A DNA stretch of 64,000 nucleotides from Zygnema circumcarinatum (taxonomy: Eukaryota; Streptophyta; Zygnematophyceae; Zygnematales; Zygnemataceae): positions 4,118,936 to 4,182,935 of the forward strand of contig CM074805.1 in the NCBI GenBank assembly GCA_037447605.1, read 5' to 3'. The notes under the pieces were generated by a model. It did no database searches. It was not told where the DNA came from and saw nothing but the letters and a program-made list of their open reading frames with translations. Position numbers and translations under genes: made by a program. This document shows positions 1 through 12,551 of the stretch, in pieces. The first letter of the stretch is position 1, and every line of letters starts with the position of its first letter.

Positions 1-73
1 CCCTCTCCTCCTCTCCCTCTCCCTCTCCCTCTCCTCCTCTCCCTCTGTCCCTCTCCTCTCCCTCTCCTCACAG

Positions 74-636
74 GCAAGCCTGGGGGCTGTGCTGCTGCAG
101 GATCCAGCAGCGCCACGGGGCTGCTTAAGCGGTGCACAAAGACGGTGGTGGCGCGGAAGGACGACACGTGTGTGGGCATGATGCAGAAGTACCGCATCTC
201 CGCCTCGCTCTTCACCCTCCTCAACACGGGCCTCAACTGCAGCCCCCTGCAGGTGCGCAGGCCCCGCCGGCCTTGGCCCTCAATCTCTCCCGCTCTCCCC
301 CCGGACCGGCCCTCCCTCTCTCTCCCTCTCTCTCTCGCCCTCTTCCCCCCTGCCGGCCTTGGCCCCCCTCCTCGCCCGCTCCCCCCCCCTGACCGTGTCT
401 CTCCCTCTCTCTCCCTCTCTCTCCCTCTCTCTCCCTCTCACTCCCACTCTCTCCCTTTCCTCCAGGCCGGCCGGACCGTGTGCGTGGACGGGATCGTGCA
501 GCCCACGCCGCGGAAGCTCCTTCTGACGGAGCCCCCGAGCGCGCAGGCCGGGCCCCTCGTGCAGAGAGAGGGAGAGGGAGAGGGAGAGGGAGCAGGAGGT
601 GAGCATTGCTCACGGAGGAACACGCATTACGCATAG
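74..636 (+). CDS. LysM-domain protein, 3' part (5' end outside window)
   Basis: Exons are 74-252 and 466-636; the first has a CT-rich intron and acceptor before it. Joined in phase 0, they give one LysM carbohydrate-binding module, from CTKTVVARKDDTC through the YRIS and LNTGLNC stretches to AGRTVCVDG. The Cys spacing, the K/GDTC-like turn and the final TVCV strand match plant and fungal LysM modules. LysM binds N-acetylglucosamine polymers such as chitin or peptidoglycan, usually outside the cell or at its surface. The intron falls inside the LysM fold. The C-terminus is a short Glu/Gly-rich repeat ending at TAG 634-636. A possible donor at 599 could instead extend the gene downstream. The N-terminus, with any signal peptide, lies off the window, so secretion and any kinase or hydrolase partner domain are unknown. 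Confidence 0.72.
253..465 (+). repeat. CT-rich low-complexity intron within the LysM gene
   Basis: The intron from the donor at 253 to the acceptor AG at 464-465 is dominated by CCCTCTCT-type pyrimidine runs, most clearly at 313-460. Pyrimidine-rich introns of this kind recur through the window. Confidence 0.7.
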
Positions 637-2126
637 ATAGCTTCATGCATGTGTGGGCTTGGAGCTCGCCTGCCACCTGCCTGGGTTTTCTTTGTTATCA
701 TTTGTTTTTAAGAAGTTCCAAATGGGTGTGGGGATGGCTGCCTGCAGGCTCACACTGAAGGCTCAGCAGTGGGAGGCTCAGCAGTGAGGCCCAGAACTTG
801 TAAAGTGAAAAGCGTGTGAACATATTCAGCAGTGTTGTGCAGAGAACCAATAGGACGTGGAGCCAACCACTTACCAGCCAATCAAAGCGCTGCGAGTTGC
901 AGCCCAAATAACGGCCACGCGCCGCCCTTGTTTTATAAGTAGCAGCGGCCCATGGGGCGGGCGCGCCTTGTTTTTTGGCTTTAGGGTTTTTTTTAGGGCC
1001 ATGCTAGAGCATGGCATGGCATGGGCATGAGCTTCCGCTGCGCATGGACCATCCATGTGCCAAGGCGGAGGTTTGAACCCCTGACCGGGTCATGACCTAG
1101 GACCATTTTTTATGACCCTCCCCCCACCTCCCCCCCGTGACCAGGGTCCACGAATCACCAATTGGTGGTTTAGGGTTTGCTGCATGTTACTGATAGAAAA
1201 TAATCTTAGTTCCTAGGTTTAGTTTTTCCTAGTTCAATTTCGATTTTTTCGATGTCACTTTGTTAGTTCCGTTATATAGGATCTTATTCAAGCTGTGTAT
1301 CCGTCTGCAGATTATGTCGAATGTTTGTTTTTTGGTTTCCTTCTCGACTTCTTAATTCTCTCATTTGTGCTCTGTTCTCTACGTCTATTCGTACGCTGAG
1401 GGCCCTCATCGCAGTGAGTTTTGCAACCGAATGCGATGGGTGAAAGAATCTGCGTTGCGGTGTTTAATGACATTTCTGCGCTATCGTTCGCTGGACATTT
1501 TCACGGTGATTTTGCCATCCAGCCAATATTGAGTGAGACGATAGACTTCGTGCAGGAGCCTTTCAACGTTCGATTCGTCGAGGGCTTTTGCAAGTTTCAA
1601 AAGAGATCACTTTCCACTCGCGTCCTTGCCATTAGAAAGCCTCTCTTTCTTACAATAGTCAATAGCGGGGCGCACACATGCATGCATGGCAGCCATGACG
1701 GCGTTCTCAGGGGCAGGAGCCGGCCTGCTTGGCTGACCAAAGTCACAATCTCTCTCTGGCCAGGGAGGGACCTTGTCCACAGATCGTCGTGATCCATGGC
1801 CAAGTTGACCAGTGGTCTTGTTGACCATTGGCCAAGTTGGCCACTGGTCACATTCTCTCTGGTCATGGGACGGACCTGACTACCAATGTCGTAGCCGTGA
1901 CTCAGCTAGGGGCAGTCATGACCATGGCTAGTCACGGTTCTTGGGCCGGCGCCTTCGCGACTTCCATTCGGACGAGTACGGGCGCCGACAACCGCCCGCT
2001 CTGGTCGCTCGCGCGTGCTCTCCCTCTCTCTCTCTCGCGCGCTCTCTCTCTCTCGCTTTCTCTCTCGCTCTCTCTCACTCTTTTTCCTTCTTTGGCGAGG
2101 CTCTCGTGCGCAAGAGAGCAGCAGCC
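637..2126. other. Intergenic region with direct and inverted TGGTCA/TGGCCA motifs
   Basis: No exon could be supported here. The region holds CATGG-rich runs (about 1000-1032 and 1676-1700), a cluster of near-palindromic TGGTCA/TGGCCA words (about 1725-1950) and a CT/CGCT microsatellite (about 2017-2090) directly before the DPH3 start. It probably contains the 3' flank of the LysM gene and the promoter and 5' UTR of DPH3. Confidence 0.5.
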
Positions 2127-3452
2127 ATGTCTTACGACGAGATAGAGATCGAGGACATGCAGTGGTCGGCGGAGCTGGAGGCCTTCACCTACCCTTGCCC
2201 CTGCGGAGACCTTTTCCAAATTAGTCTGGTCAGAAAAACCGTGCTGGCTCCCACTTTGCTTCTCTTTGCAATGTCTTTGTTATGGAGGCTGGTTTGTAGC
2301 GTGAGTTTATAAACAGAATCCTGATTATGAATCCACACAAGAAAGGAAGAACAGCATACGTATGCAGGATTTCGGCAACCAATCTTCGCTGCAAGCTACG
2401 ATTTGTTGAATAATTTGTGAAGCAGAATTAAACCTACTAAAAATACTCATTAACTGAATGGGATTGTCTACGGCCAGAAGCAAACGGCACAGTCAATACA
2501 ATTGTACAATTCCCGCCTTTCAGTTACAGGCTTGAAAATTCCTAACAACGCCACTCAAGAGCTCGGAAAATACCCCAGTTCCAAAGCGTAGGATGAGAAC
2601 TGAGAGTTTTAGTACTACGTGACAATCCGGCAACGACCCCAAACCCTAAATGCTCGCTGCGGCCTGAACAAGTGGTTTACGACCTAGATTGATCAACGGA
2701 AAACAAATTATACACGACCTTGATATAAGAGCATGAGCTCTACTTGCAGTCGTCCGTAATAATTAAAGAACCCAGAAGTATTGGAACGGAAACACCACAG
2801 GACAAGATTGTCTTTCCAGAGCGACTGCTGCTATCGCTACTTGAATTGGAGCGGGCTGAAGCAAGACCGTTCGCTTTCTAGTGGAAGTTTAAGACGAGGG
2901 CTGAATTGAGCGTTGTAGGAGTATCAGACGTCCATGTAGATGAGGTGATTCGTGATAGGATCATGCTTGATTAGAAGCATAGCGGTTCTAGGCTTCAGAA
3001 GATTTTGTGCTCTTTAGGGTAGTAGTCTCACAAGTTGGAGCTTTTTACATCTCCTTGCTAGACTACTATATGTATATGCCTTATGACGGGCAATAATTGA
3101 TGTAGGGCATGCGGATGGACGGACTGATTCACAGGAAGAGTTGCGACAAGGAGAAGAGATTGCTCGGTGTCCAAGCTGTTCTCTCTACATCACTGTCATC
3201 TATAATTCGGTACGCGTCATTGCTGCTCGATGTTTTCTCTTTCTTCTAGTAAAGGAACGGTTGCTTCAGCTTTTTGTCGGCAAATGAAAATCAACGTTGC
3301 CTTGCTTAATGACGTCTATGCAAACAAGTTGGACCATTGAGGTTTGCATGGTTCGCATTGTGATTTCCGTGTGGTGAATTCAGGAGGACTATGAGGAGCA
3401 CCGGGAGGGGCAAGGGCAACACTTGGCTCCACAACCAATAGCCGTTTCTTAG
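2127..3452 (+). CDS. DPH3: Diphthamide biosynthesis protein 3 (CSL zinc finger)
   Basis: Three exons, 2127-2228, 3135-3209 and 3384-3452, all phase 0, give 81 residues. DPH3 is a small CSL-type zinc (iron) protein. It passes electrons to the Dph1-Dph2 radical enzyme that makes diphthamide on elongation factor 2, and its yeast counterpart also supports Elongator. The protein starts [13 protein letters not shown], like plant DPH3. It carries the four metal-binding Cys as CPCGD (exon 1) and CPSC (exon 2), followed by the diagnostic SLYITVIY. Exon 3 supplies the short acidic, hydrophilic tail, as in plant orthologues. The length is normal for the family. If exon 2 were read through, it would stop at about 3287 with an unrelated tail, so splicing to 3384 is preferred. 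The start ATG follows a pyrimidine-rich leader. Confidence 0.95.
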
Positions 3453-6400
3453 GAGTTTTGAATGTGAAAATGGACAAGGTGCAAATGGACACACAGCGGA
3501 TTTTGTGTCACATGGAACGTCAGATCCATTGGTTCATTAGGGGGCGCATGCAGTGACCTCAGATCTTGCAGATCCACGTCATGCTGAGTGCTCCACCTTT
3601 CAGCTAATCTACAGGGACCAGTTCGGATGGACCGGGGAACTCCATGGAATCACGAAAACTTGGAAATTGTTTGAGCCAACGGAATTAAGATGCTTTCACA
3701 GATGGCGCTTACATGTGGAATAAACACATGCAGCATAAGGATGGAGCCCTGGTGGATCCCAGCTCGCGTTCATTCATTCAGACCTGCCATGTTAGGATTA
3801 GGGTTTGTGCCTGCAGGCCCGTCAATTTTGCTAGGAGTTCGGAATAAGTGGTGACTTTCAGCATTCATACCGTGAGCCTATTGCTCGCTATGAGAAATAG
3901 GAAATGTAGCCAGTTGTGAGCTAGCAGAATAAGCAGGCTGTGATTTGCGGAGAGTTAGCGCTTTGCTGTTGCGCAAATCTTCTGCTTCCTTCAGTTTGTA
4001 GTTGGGACTCGACAATTTTGTTCTCGTCTGGTTTAGGAGATGCCTACACAGTGTATCCTTGACAAACTTCTTCATGTATCACGAAAGAAAGTGCAGGCGA
4101 AGAGGATCTCTCAATTGATTGACTTCATGTTGGGGCAATGGCGGTGCTGCTCTTGTAGATGTCCTATCATTGTTGCTATTTTAATTCTTCTAGTGCAAAA
4201 GTAAGAACAACTCGCATGTGAAACCTTACCTTACAGTTACGTTGACAGCGATTGTCATAACGTAATGTATCTGCTCATTAATTAAATGATTTGGAGTGAG
4301 TGAATGCTGGAAATACCAGGCATCGCCTGTGGAGCTCAACGCTTTGATGCAGACTTTGGGCACAAAACCTTTCCCGTATCCTGCACTCTTTGAACAAGCC
4401 TACGTCCACGTAGCCGTGAGAGTGGCGGTTATGTGCTAAGGTTGTTTACAGTTTGCTTGCCTGCTTGGGAGATTCCCGCGGGATATCAAGCATTCGTAGA
4501 GTTATATTGATTGTGTCATAAATGGACTACATGGATGTGTTTGTGACATGACATTTGCCGTAAGATGAAAATTGAGTTAATGTTTAAGTATCCCACTCGT
4601 GGATTTTGCACTTGAATTTCTGAATTTAAATTAACATTGATTTGCCATGTTTGTTTTTTAGATCCTTTCAGAATAAAGGCACGAAGGCAACCAGAGAAGT
4701 ACTGCTTCCTGCAGGCTACTTGGGACGCCAAATAATATATTCGAGTAGTTTATCCAGACATAAATACAGTGTCTGTGATGCTTGGGCTCACGCTTTCAGC
4801 TGTGTTGTGCCCAAAGGCTCAGCAGATAGGTCCACAACGAAGCGTTGAGGTGACCTTCGTTTTCAAAGCTTAATCACTTCTCTCTCAGCGGCGCCCTTTG
4901 TTGTCATTTAGCGATTTTCTCCACATGCGTCCGGTAGCCGTAAGCTGCTCTCACACTACAACTTCGGCCAAAGCCTCAGCTACAAGAAAAGCTCGCTGAA
5001 TCGTGGGAAGAGTTGGATCCCTACAGAAGTGAGAACCACATGGTCATCAACATTGAAAAGTCGTGGGTGATGTTGACGGCATGAACTACATACTCAACGT
5101 TCATGTGCAATTGGGCTTTTGAAACAAAAGGTGTCAGGCACTAGCGATGTCGCCGAGTTGCATAATGTTCAGAGAAAACGTGCCTAGCCTATTCCTCATG
5201 CTATTAGACACGTGCTTTGCCATCTCGATGTGTCCTACATAGGATGCAGCTCTACATGAAGGTTTACTGTGTCGAGGACAAGATTCACAATTGCTGGCAA
5301 GATGTAAGGAGAAAGCCACTTACGGACAGGTGGACTTTATTTCGCCTATGGCAGCCACAGCCAATGCACGCAGAGGAAACTCCTCATCTGGCGACTCGGA
5401 AGATTGGCTGTAAGGTTCCCCATCTCGCCGAGTAGCAATATGAGCCTGTATGACGCGAAAAAAGCAGCAGTCATGCTCTCGGTAGGCGAATTACCTGTCA
5501 AAATCCAGCACGTTTTAACTCCAAAGGTGGCGATAAAGACACAGTCAAGACTCCGATCAGACACTGCAGTCCTTGACAGTGTGAATGAATCCAAATCTGT
5601 CATTCTACGAAAAAGCAGCCTACTATAGCCAATTTCATTGATTCCAGCAAGCAGCAACTGACCCATGAACCAATCGCACGCGCGGCGACATACTGCAGTG
5701 CTTCATAGAGATGTCAAAAAAGGAAAAATCTGATTCCACGGCCGCTGATTCTACGTAGCCTTTCCTTCGCTGGCCATTCCATTCAATTCTCCAAATATTC
5801 TTCCCCCACTTTTTTCCTTCACTTATTCATTACTCACCACGTTTCTTAAGAAACATTGAGGGTCGGCAATCTATTGACCTTGTGATGGGTGCAGTTCTGT
5901 ACCTCAAGAGCATGCCCAAGAATGGTGGCTAGCAAATAATGGTCCAGCTTGCTCCTCCTTTTCGAGGCAGTTTTGTCATTACAATGACAAATCCATTGAA
6001 GAAGGTCGCTGATGTCCAAAGGCTTTGGCTTAACGGATGTGTTGGCTCTCTCAACCGGAGTCTGCAGCGTACACTATCGGTAACCAGTGAGGTATGAACA
6101 GGGAAAGGATGCCACACTTTTGCCACAGTGGAAAAGTTCTCGAGTTAAGATTTGTTATTCATTCTAGAGAAGGCCATGTCTGGCCTATTCATATGCATAA
6201 GATGCATCTGTTTTCCTTTCGAAGGAAATGGAAAAGCTGCCCGACAACAACCTTATTCTGATGCTGTATTCAGCACCCCTATTGCACAATCACGGGCTTC
6301 AGCCTCATAATTGTCAAATAAATGGAGCCTCTAGAACTAACCAGGATTTTGCGGGAGTAAAGGAAGCAATCAGCTAACAGCGTATGGCAAAGAGCAAATT

Positions 6401-7388
6401 CCTTCGATAGGAGAGGACCTATGTAGTTTTCACCTTGCTTGCATATCTCCGGAAGATCCCAAAAAGGAAAGCCATCTTCTGCTTGGACTGGGCTATTGTC
6501 TACAAGGTCCAGGAAGAAGGAATTAGTACACAGCTGGCGAAGACATAAATCCACTGATCAAGCTCGTGGTAAGAAGCTCGTCGTAGACTTCAACGTGTTT
6601 CGATCGGGCCAAGGGCCAAAGCTATGAAGATGAAGTACAAAACAAAAAAGGTAGTAGTTTGCACTAGATTGGCTCATGCCTGCTCAAGATCTCTCAAATT
6701 CAACACTTTCTCCTTGAAAGAAGAAAAGGGAGCAAACCATGAATCATGTTCGCTGCTGAATTATGGTTATGCATGCAGGTTGAAGATACAGCAGTGTTCG
6801 ATTTGTGCCTTTGTGTGCTTACAGTGTTCCACTTGGCTATTCATCACTAGAAGCTATTCATCACCAGTTTAATGTTCAAGGGAGCTACACAACACTCAAT
6901 GGAATCATTTCAACCCTCCTCGTGCACACGCCTTTTGCCACATCACTTTGTGATGAGGTTCAGAATCACTTACTGCAATGAAGGAGGTCTTCTCATTGCT
7001 GTCAAGGTTATGATCCCAATAATCAAGGAGAAAATTCAAAAGCGCTTCTCTGCATCAAGTAAGATTTTTCAGTGCACAATAAGCCCTATGTAAACTACAA
7101 CTCGAGGCCTCTCTAACCTCAAATACCATTCACCAAGTCCTCTCACCTCCCCTGCTTTGCCAAAGGGAAAGTGACAATTCCTTTGAAGTATTAAAAAGTG
7201 AATGGTTCCTTCTAACATAACAAGCAGATGAGGCCCAGGAAACAGGATAAATACGGTTAGCCATAACGTCATTGTCGTCAGTTGGACTTCATTTCACCAT
7301 ACATGACGAACGCGCACTTCAAAGAACAAGATCGGCAGCATGGAAGCAAACAGTGAATGCTTCCGTCAACCACAATTCCTTTTGAGGT
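3453..7388. other. Gene-empty stretch
   Basis: I found no exon chain, conserved domain or transposase signature on either strand. Open frames are at most about 105 codons, have no recognisable motif, and do not join across splice sites into a longer product. The 3' flanks of DPH3 and of the minus-strand gene ending at 7389 must lie at its edges. Old, decayed transposon sequence or an unrecognised noncoding gene cannot be excluded. Confidence 0.4.
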
Positions 7389-10300
7389 TCACCTCCTATT
7401 TTCTTTGAACTGGTAGGCTTTGCATTCCTCCAATTCCTCATACAGCTCCAGTGTCTGCAAATTTCACCCGTATGCAGAAAATTAGTGCGAGGCTCGCGAC
7501 TCATGGTATACTACAAGGTTACGCAAGTGTACGGAAATGTCATATATTGGAGACACTGCTATTGGAGAGCCAATAAAGCAAAAGAGGACACTTTGGCAAG
7601 CATCAACCAAGCACCTCCAACTTAAGAACGGCACTCGATCCTACCATGGAAATGAAGCTTTGGGCAACTTGGCAATACAGTGTAGGAGAAATGAAATAGT
7701 CGACGGAGCTGCTTTGCTGAGCATGGGCTTCTGAATCCTCCACAGCCTTTGGCTGTGTCGGTGACTTCCAGACTCCCAGCCGCTTGCTGGCCTCATCCGG
7801 TCTTTGTCTTGACCTAGAACGGGAACGCGTGGGAATTTCGTAATTTAACAAAGTAGCTGGTGGTCTCTCTGAACGAAGCCTTTTTGTACGAGTTCCTCGA
7901 TTGTTATCTGTAACTGCAGGGCCACTCACACCATCTGCTGTGCGTTCGAGTGTGTCTTCAGAATCGCGAACACTTTCAAGGTCTTGCTTTGAAGGTCTCT
8001 TTCCGGCTACGCTTGTCCTTGTAAACTCAGAATCGGAGTCGTTTTGTGTGCTTCCCTTGATTATTCGCATGAGGTTCGTAATTAGGTGATCACAAAGAAT
8101 CTTTGGAAGAGCCTGTCAGTGGTGAAAAAAACGTTTCAGCTAGCCGTTGCGAACAGAATCATAGTCAGACGTGGTTATTTGACTGACTTTGTGCAAGTCT
8201 TGACAGGAGCGTTCCATGGCACTGAAATGTGCAATATCCTGCTTGAAATTATATGGAATCACAACAAGTAACTGCTCACTTCAAACCGCGTTCAAGAATA
8301 TCTTGACAGCATGTAGAGACGCAAACATCACCATTTTGAAAGGAACCGGCACCTTGCTTGGATTATTGACGCTGCGAACAACTATTGATCAGGCTAAGTT
8401 TCTGTGGGCTGACCTCAAGCATTCTGTTAAGGAGAGACTTCTGAAGTAGCTTGACGTCATTGTGCTCTGCAAGATGCGAGCCCCTCCAATGCACAACATA
8501 GCTCCTCAACACTCAGAAATCTGAAACGCAGAGGGGTCATCACTGCTCGTACATAATGACTTCTTTACTTCTGAGGCCTGAGAAACATCGAGGGTGGCGG
8601 GAGTATAATGATCCCTTCTCCAGCGACAGTACTCCTAACCTGCAATGAGCGCTATAAGATAGCTCAACTGAAGAATAGCTGCTTCTGACAAGAGGTCAAA
8701 CATCTTTTTGTGAAGTGCACCTACACTAGAACAAGCAAAGCGACATGGCTGCAATATGCTCTTGTAAATGCGATTTCAATGTTCTGTAATAAATAACCTA
8801 TCAAACAGTTTTACTAGCAACAACTAGTAAAAACACCATCATCGGAAGTGCAAATGTAATGGGTTGGATCAATATATACTATTTATGGTTTATAAAGGGG
8901 CAAATATCCTTACCAGAAGTGATGGTATGAAGCGCTAAAAACTAAAAACTATGAAAACCTATTTCGACAACAGTCCAAGCACTTTACAAACGGTGGATTG
9001 ACAGATATCCATATCCAACATATCCCTTAATTTGCAGACAAATATTTTCCCATGCAGTCAATAAAGGTATGCTATGCAATGAGAAAAGAGAACGCGTCCT
9101 CAGATCGTGGCCTTAAACACAAGCCTACTCGCTGCTCCCAAAGCGCTCAAGCCATAAGTTTGCAGGAGAGAACGTACGATGTAATCACGTGCTAACAAGA
9201 TATGCAAATGCGATCATTTGTAGTGGAAAGTCGGAGCTCCAAGGAAAGGTAGGGAAGGTTCCCAAATTACGACTCACCTCGATAGATTTCAAGACGACAA
9301 TTGAAATCTTGTTTCAAAATCTCAATTGAGTATGAGAACATCACTGCCAAGCCCATTTTCTGAAAGACCCACCAACGAGAAAAACCAAACAAGTTCCAGT
9401 AAACCACTTTTTGTAACTGGATATCCTATGACGCTGTGGAGAAGTTATGAGTTTGAGCTATGCTTAAAGCCAGAAATCCTCAATCAAGCGTTCCATCCGC
9501 TCCCAGACCCCTTTCCTATTTCTAAGTAAAGAGTGTTTAAATGACTTCGCTTCGATAAGCATACAAAACTTTCTCAATATCTCCACTAATTTCATGTACG
9601 GAAGTATCAAATCTTTGTGAAGGAGACCCAACCTGTTTTATTGGCATACCTGAAGTTCTGGGTTGTTAGCATTAACTTCCACCTTTGCTTGTCCCTGCGA
9701 CAATTTTTCACGCCGCCTGGGCAGGTCCATGTTTGTTGTTGATGGGTCAAACTCGTCAGCTAGTCTGCTGATAACCTGAGCAAGGTTCTGCAACACGCAA
9801 AAGAAAACACTAATTTTGCAAACGCCTCAATAATCGAATATTATTCCTTTATGCCATACGAAAAAACGCATTCTTTTGCGTCTGCTTGCCGTGAAACAGA
9901 ATCCAACCGAGCACAAAAAGATCGAGGAACGCCGGCTAAAGTTGCACGGAGACCAGTTGATCATATTGCACTGAACCATCGGACGAGATAGTACTGATCC
10001 GGATCAGATAAGTTCCAGTAAATGTAGGAACTCTCAAAGTACTAGTCCTTATCAGACTTCACTCTGCACTGACTAAAGCCATCTGTTTTCCACCTTCTCT
10101 ACCATCGTATAGCAATCGTGAAGCAGCAGAATATCTACAAGATGCTCGCAAGGCCATATTGCTGTGACGTGGGTTTCTCCATTCAACGCGTTTGGTAAGC
10201 ATAGCGACCAATTCCAAGTTTCAAACAGACTATTTTCAGACTTACAGCTAGATCCACAGATTCTGCAGCACCAGCAAGCCTCGAATTCGTTCGATTTTCT

Positions 10301-12551
10301 GCCTGAATCCCTGGCATGTCGTATCGGTCCATTGGTGTCCAAACCTGTCGCAACACAAGCAAGGTCGATAATCACTTTCTCTGCGGATATTTGGTAGGAT
10401 GAAGGAGCATGCAAACAGCATTTCTTCCTGTAAGCACTGCCAGCAGGCAAGAATAACGCAGGAGCGTATTTCCGGAGATACCTGATATGCATTACAGGGA
10501 CGAAATAAGAGTCCTTTTGAAAAATGCGTTCGGCCCTTACATTGCATACACACTGATGCTCTAACAACTAGCTCCGTCCTATCAAGTCCACATCATACGT
10601 AAAGCTTTAGTTTCCAAGTACCCTAAGTACGAAAGCATCAAAAGTTCCAACCAACTCCTACAGGTTTGCTTCCATGCGAGTGTCCAGACTGCACTACCTC
10701 TTACACATATATTTATCAAGGAAAAAAGGGTCGTTCCTCCGACCTGCTCAGCTACTTGGAGGGTCTGCTGCATTGCTCCTCCAGGAGCCACAGTCTGGCT
10801 GATGCGAGCATTAGGAAAGTTCTGCAATTTGACAGGCACACAAGCAACTCCGGATCAGAAATTACAGGACTCTGAACTGCATGTGGCCCAACGAGAAATG
10901 ACAGACTCCCAAAGAATTTTCAAATGTGAGACATTCCACTACGTTCTCCCGGCAAAACAAAAGCAGTAGGCAACAGGAATCAGCATTCCCAACGAAAAGG
11001 GCATGGCGTATAGCAGTCACGGATTGACTGACATCATGCTGTGAGAAACCATGTCTTTCTCGTTTGTGAGAAGTGGAGACTCCCTAAGGCTCGAGAAAAC
11101 TTACTAAGTCATTTTAAATCCGTACAATCTCCAGTCACACTTCTAAGCAGTTGTCTGCCAATCACGATCAATAACCTTCATCATAAATGCTAGACTCGAC
11201 TTTTAGATACAAAAGGTAGGAAAAGGTCCGAAATCCTTTTGATGTAGACCAGTGTGTTCAGAACAAAAACTATCTCAAAGAATTACCTTGCTGAGCTGAT
11301 GAAGCAACGACGTTGCATGAGCCGTTACACTCGCACACTCACTCTCTCTAATCTGCTTTATAATGTTTTCATGAATCTCCCTGCAACAAAACCATGTCAG
11401 CCATTCAGTCCCGACACCAGTAGCGCGATCTGTCGGCAACGGTCAGTGTTTTGTGCCGAATCAACTGAGGTATGGCTTTACTCTGCTTACAGGTGCCATG
11501 TGAAAATCCAACTGGCATTGATAAGTTTGGTAATCCATCACTCCCAAGCTCAGCATAATTCATATTAAATGGCTTCTCTACTAAACTTCCTTTTAGACAC
11601 AGGAACAGAAGAAAACGTCGTGAATCTTAGGAAGATCTTGGGCAAGAAAGGGAATAATTCGTCTTACTTTGTTGGTAGCAGTCCGCCTGCTGTCAATGAA
11701 ATTGCGCGAACGGCATATAAAAAGTCAAAACCTTCAGCAATAATGTCAAGAAGAACGCCAATCCAAAGAAATCACAAAAAAATTGTTTTATCCTTTGCTT
11801 ATATGTCAATGCCAAGTCTTCTGATAATCGTCCGAAAACAGAGACTCGTCACCAAGTTGCTGCAACTAAAATAATCTTGATATGGTGTGGAAAAGATACG
11901 AGCTGCTTTCCGCTCTTCACTGTATGATTCCGCTGAGTCTGTGAAAACACGAAGAATGCTGTGCAGAAAGGTGTCTATCTGTGCAAACTCGGAGACGATT
12001 TCGGGTCTAACTTTCTGTAAGTCTTCATCGTCATTTTTTTGAGCTCTTCCAGTTCCCTGATAACAAAAGAAAATAACCTCCGGTGATGAGGGATCACAAA
12101 TGACTGATGATGTTTTATAGCCTTGCAAAATGGTAAAAGTATTCGTAGTTGTGAAAACCGCATTTTCTGGTGGAGCCTTGCATTCACATTAGGCCGTTCA
12201 CGTGCTCTTAAGTCCTAGAGTTTGTGATAACATAGCGTCCAAATTCACCAACGTCTGTACCTTTTCAAACGCTTTCAAAATCGTCTCTGTCTTCTTGGAG
12301 GAATCTTTAGCCTGTCGTTTGTTCCATCACAAGCCCAGCAGCAATTGACTGTAAGTCTCCTTTCAGCGTAGCATAGACATTACATATCTATTTCATAAAG
12401 ATGTGGTCTTCGGCATTGTAACCCCTTCAATCTCTGTCTCCTTTTTTTATGCTTATGCTCTATGTTTATGCATTATGCTCCCACCTTTGTTCAGAATACT
12501 TACACGACGTGTGCTTCTGCAAGAGGCCAAACTCTGAGTCTCCCGCGTCAT
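7389..12551 (-). CDS. Unrecognised 428-residue protein with helical segments and basic Ser/Arg-rich C-terminal region
   Basis: I do not recognise this protein. Eleven exons read from 12551 leftward: 12551-12504, 12311-12261, 12056-11900, 11589-11491, 11464-11416, 11380-11287, 10821-10744, 10344-10246, 9787-9650, 8112-7705 and 7454-7389. All phases agree and the total is 1,287 nt with one stop. The start MTRETQSLASCRSTRR is followed by a donor. Two likely helical stretches (EIVSEFAQIDTFLHSIL and VEIHENIIKQIRESE) suggest a scaffold-like protein. The large tenth exon is polar and basic with RSRSRSRQRP, which could be a nuclear or DNA/RNA-binding tail. The last exon is a short charged helix ending ENRR. 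The donor of exon 5 (GT followed by CGGG) is weak and was chosen to keep phase. The overall chain is much better supported than any function. Resemblance to chromosome-segregation factors was considered but not established. Confidence 0.62.

Noticed and set aside
6279-6554. 91-residue minus-strand frame with fairly normal composition
   Set aside because: No domain, no flanking exons in phase and no promoter or orthologue evidence visible.
7705-8112. Shugoshin-like C-terminal motif in the unrecognised gene
   Set aside because: LLNYEIP followed by basic residues resembles the shugoshin box only loosely, and no N-terminal shugoshin coiled coil is seen, so no name was assigned.
8216-8449. 77-residue plus-strand frame in intron 9 of the unrecognised gene
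   Set aside because: No motif, no splice partners on that strand and no similarity I could recognise.
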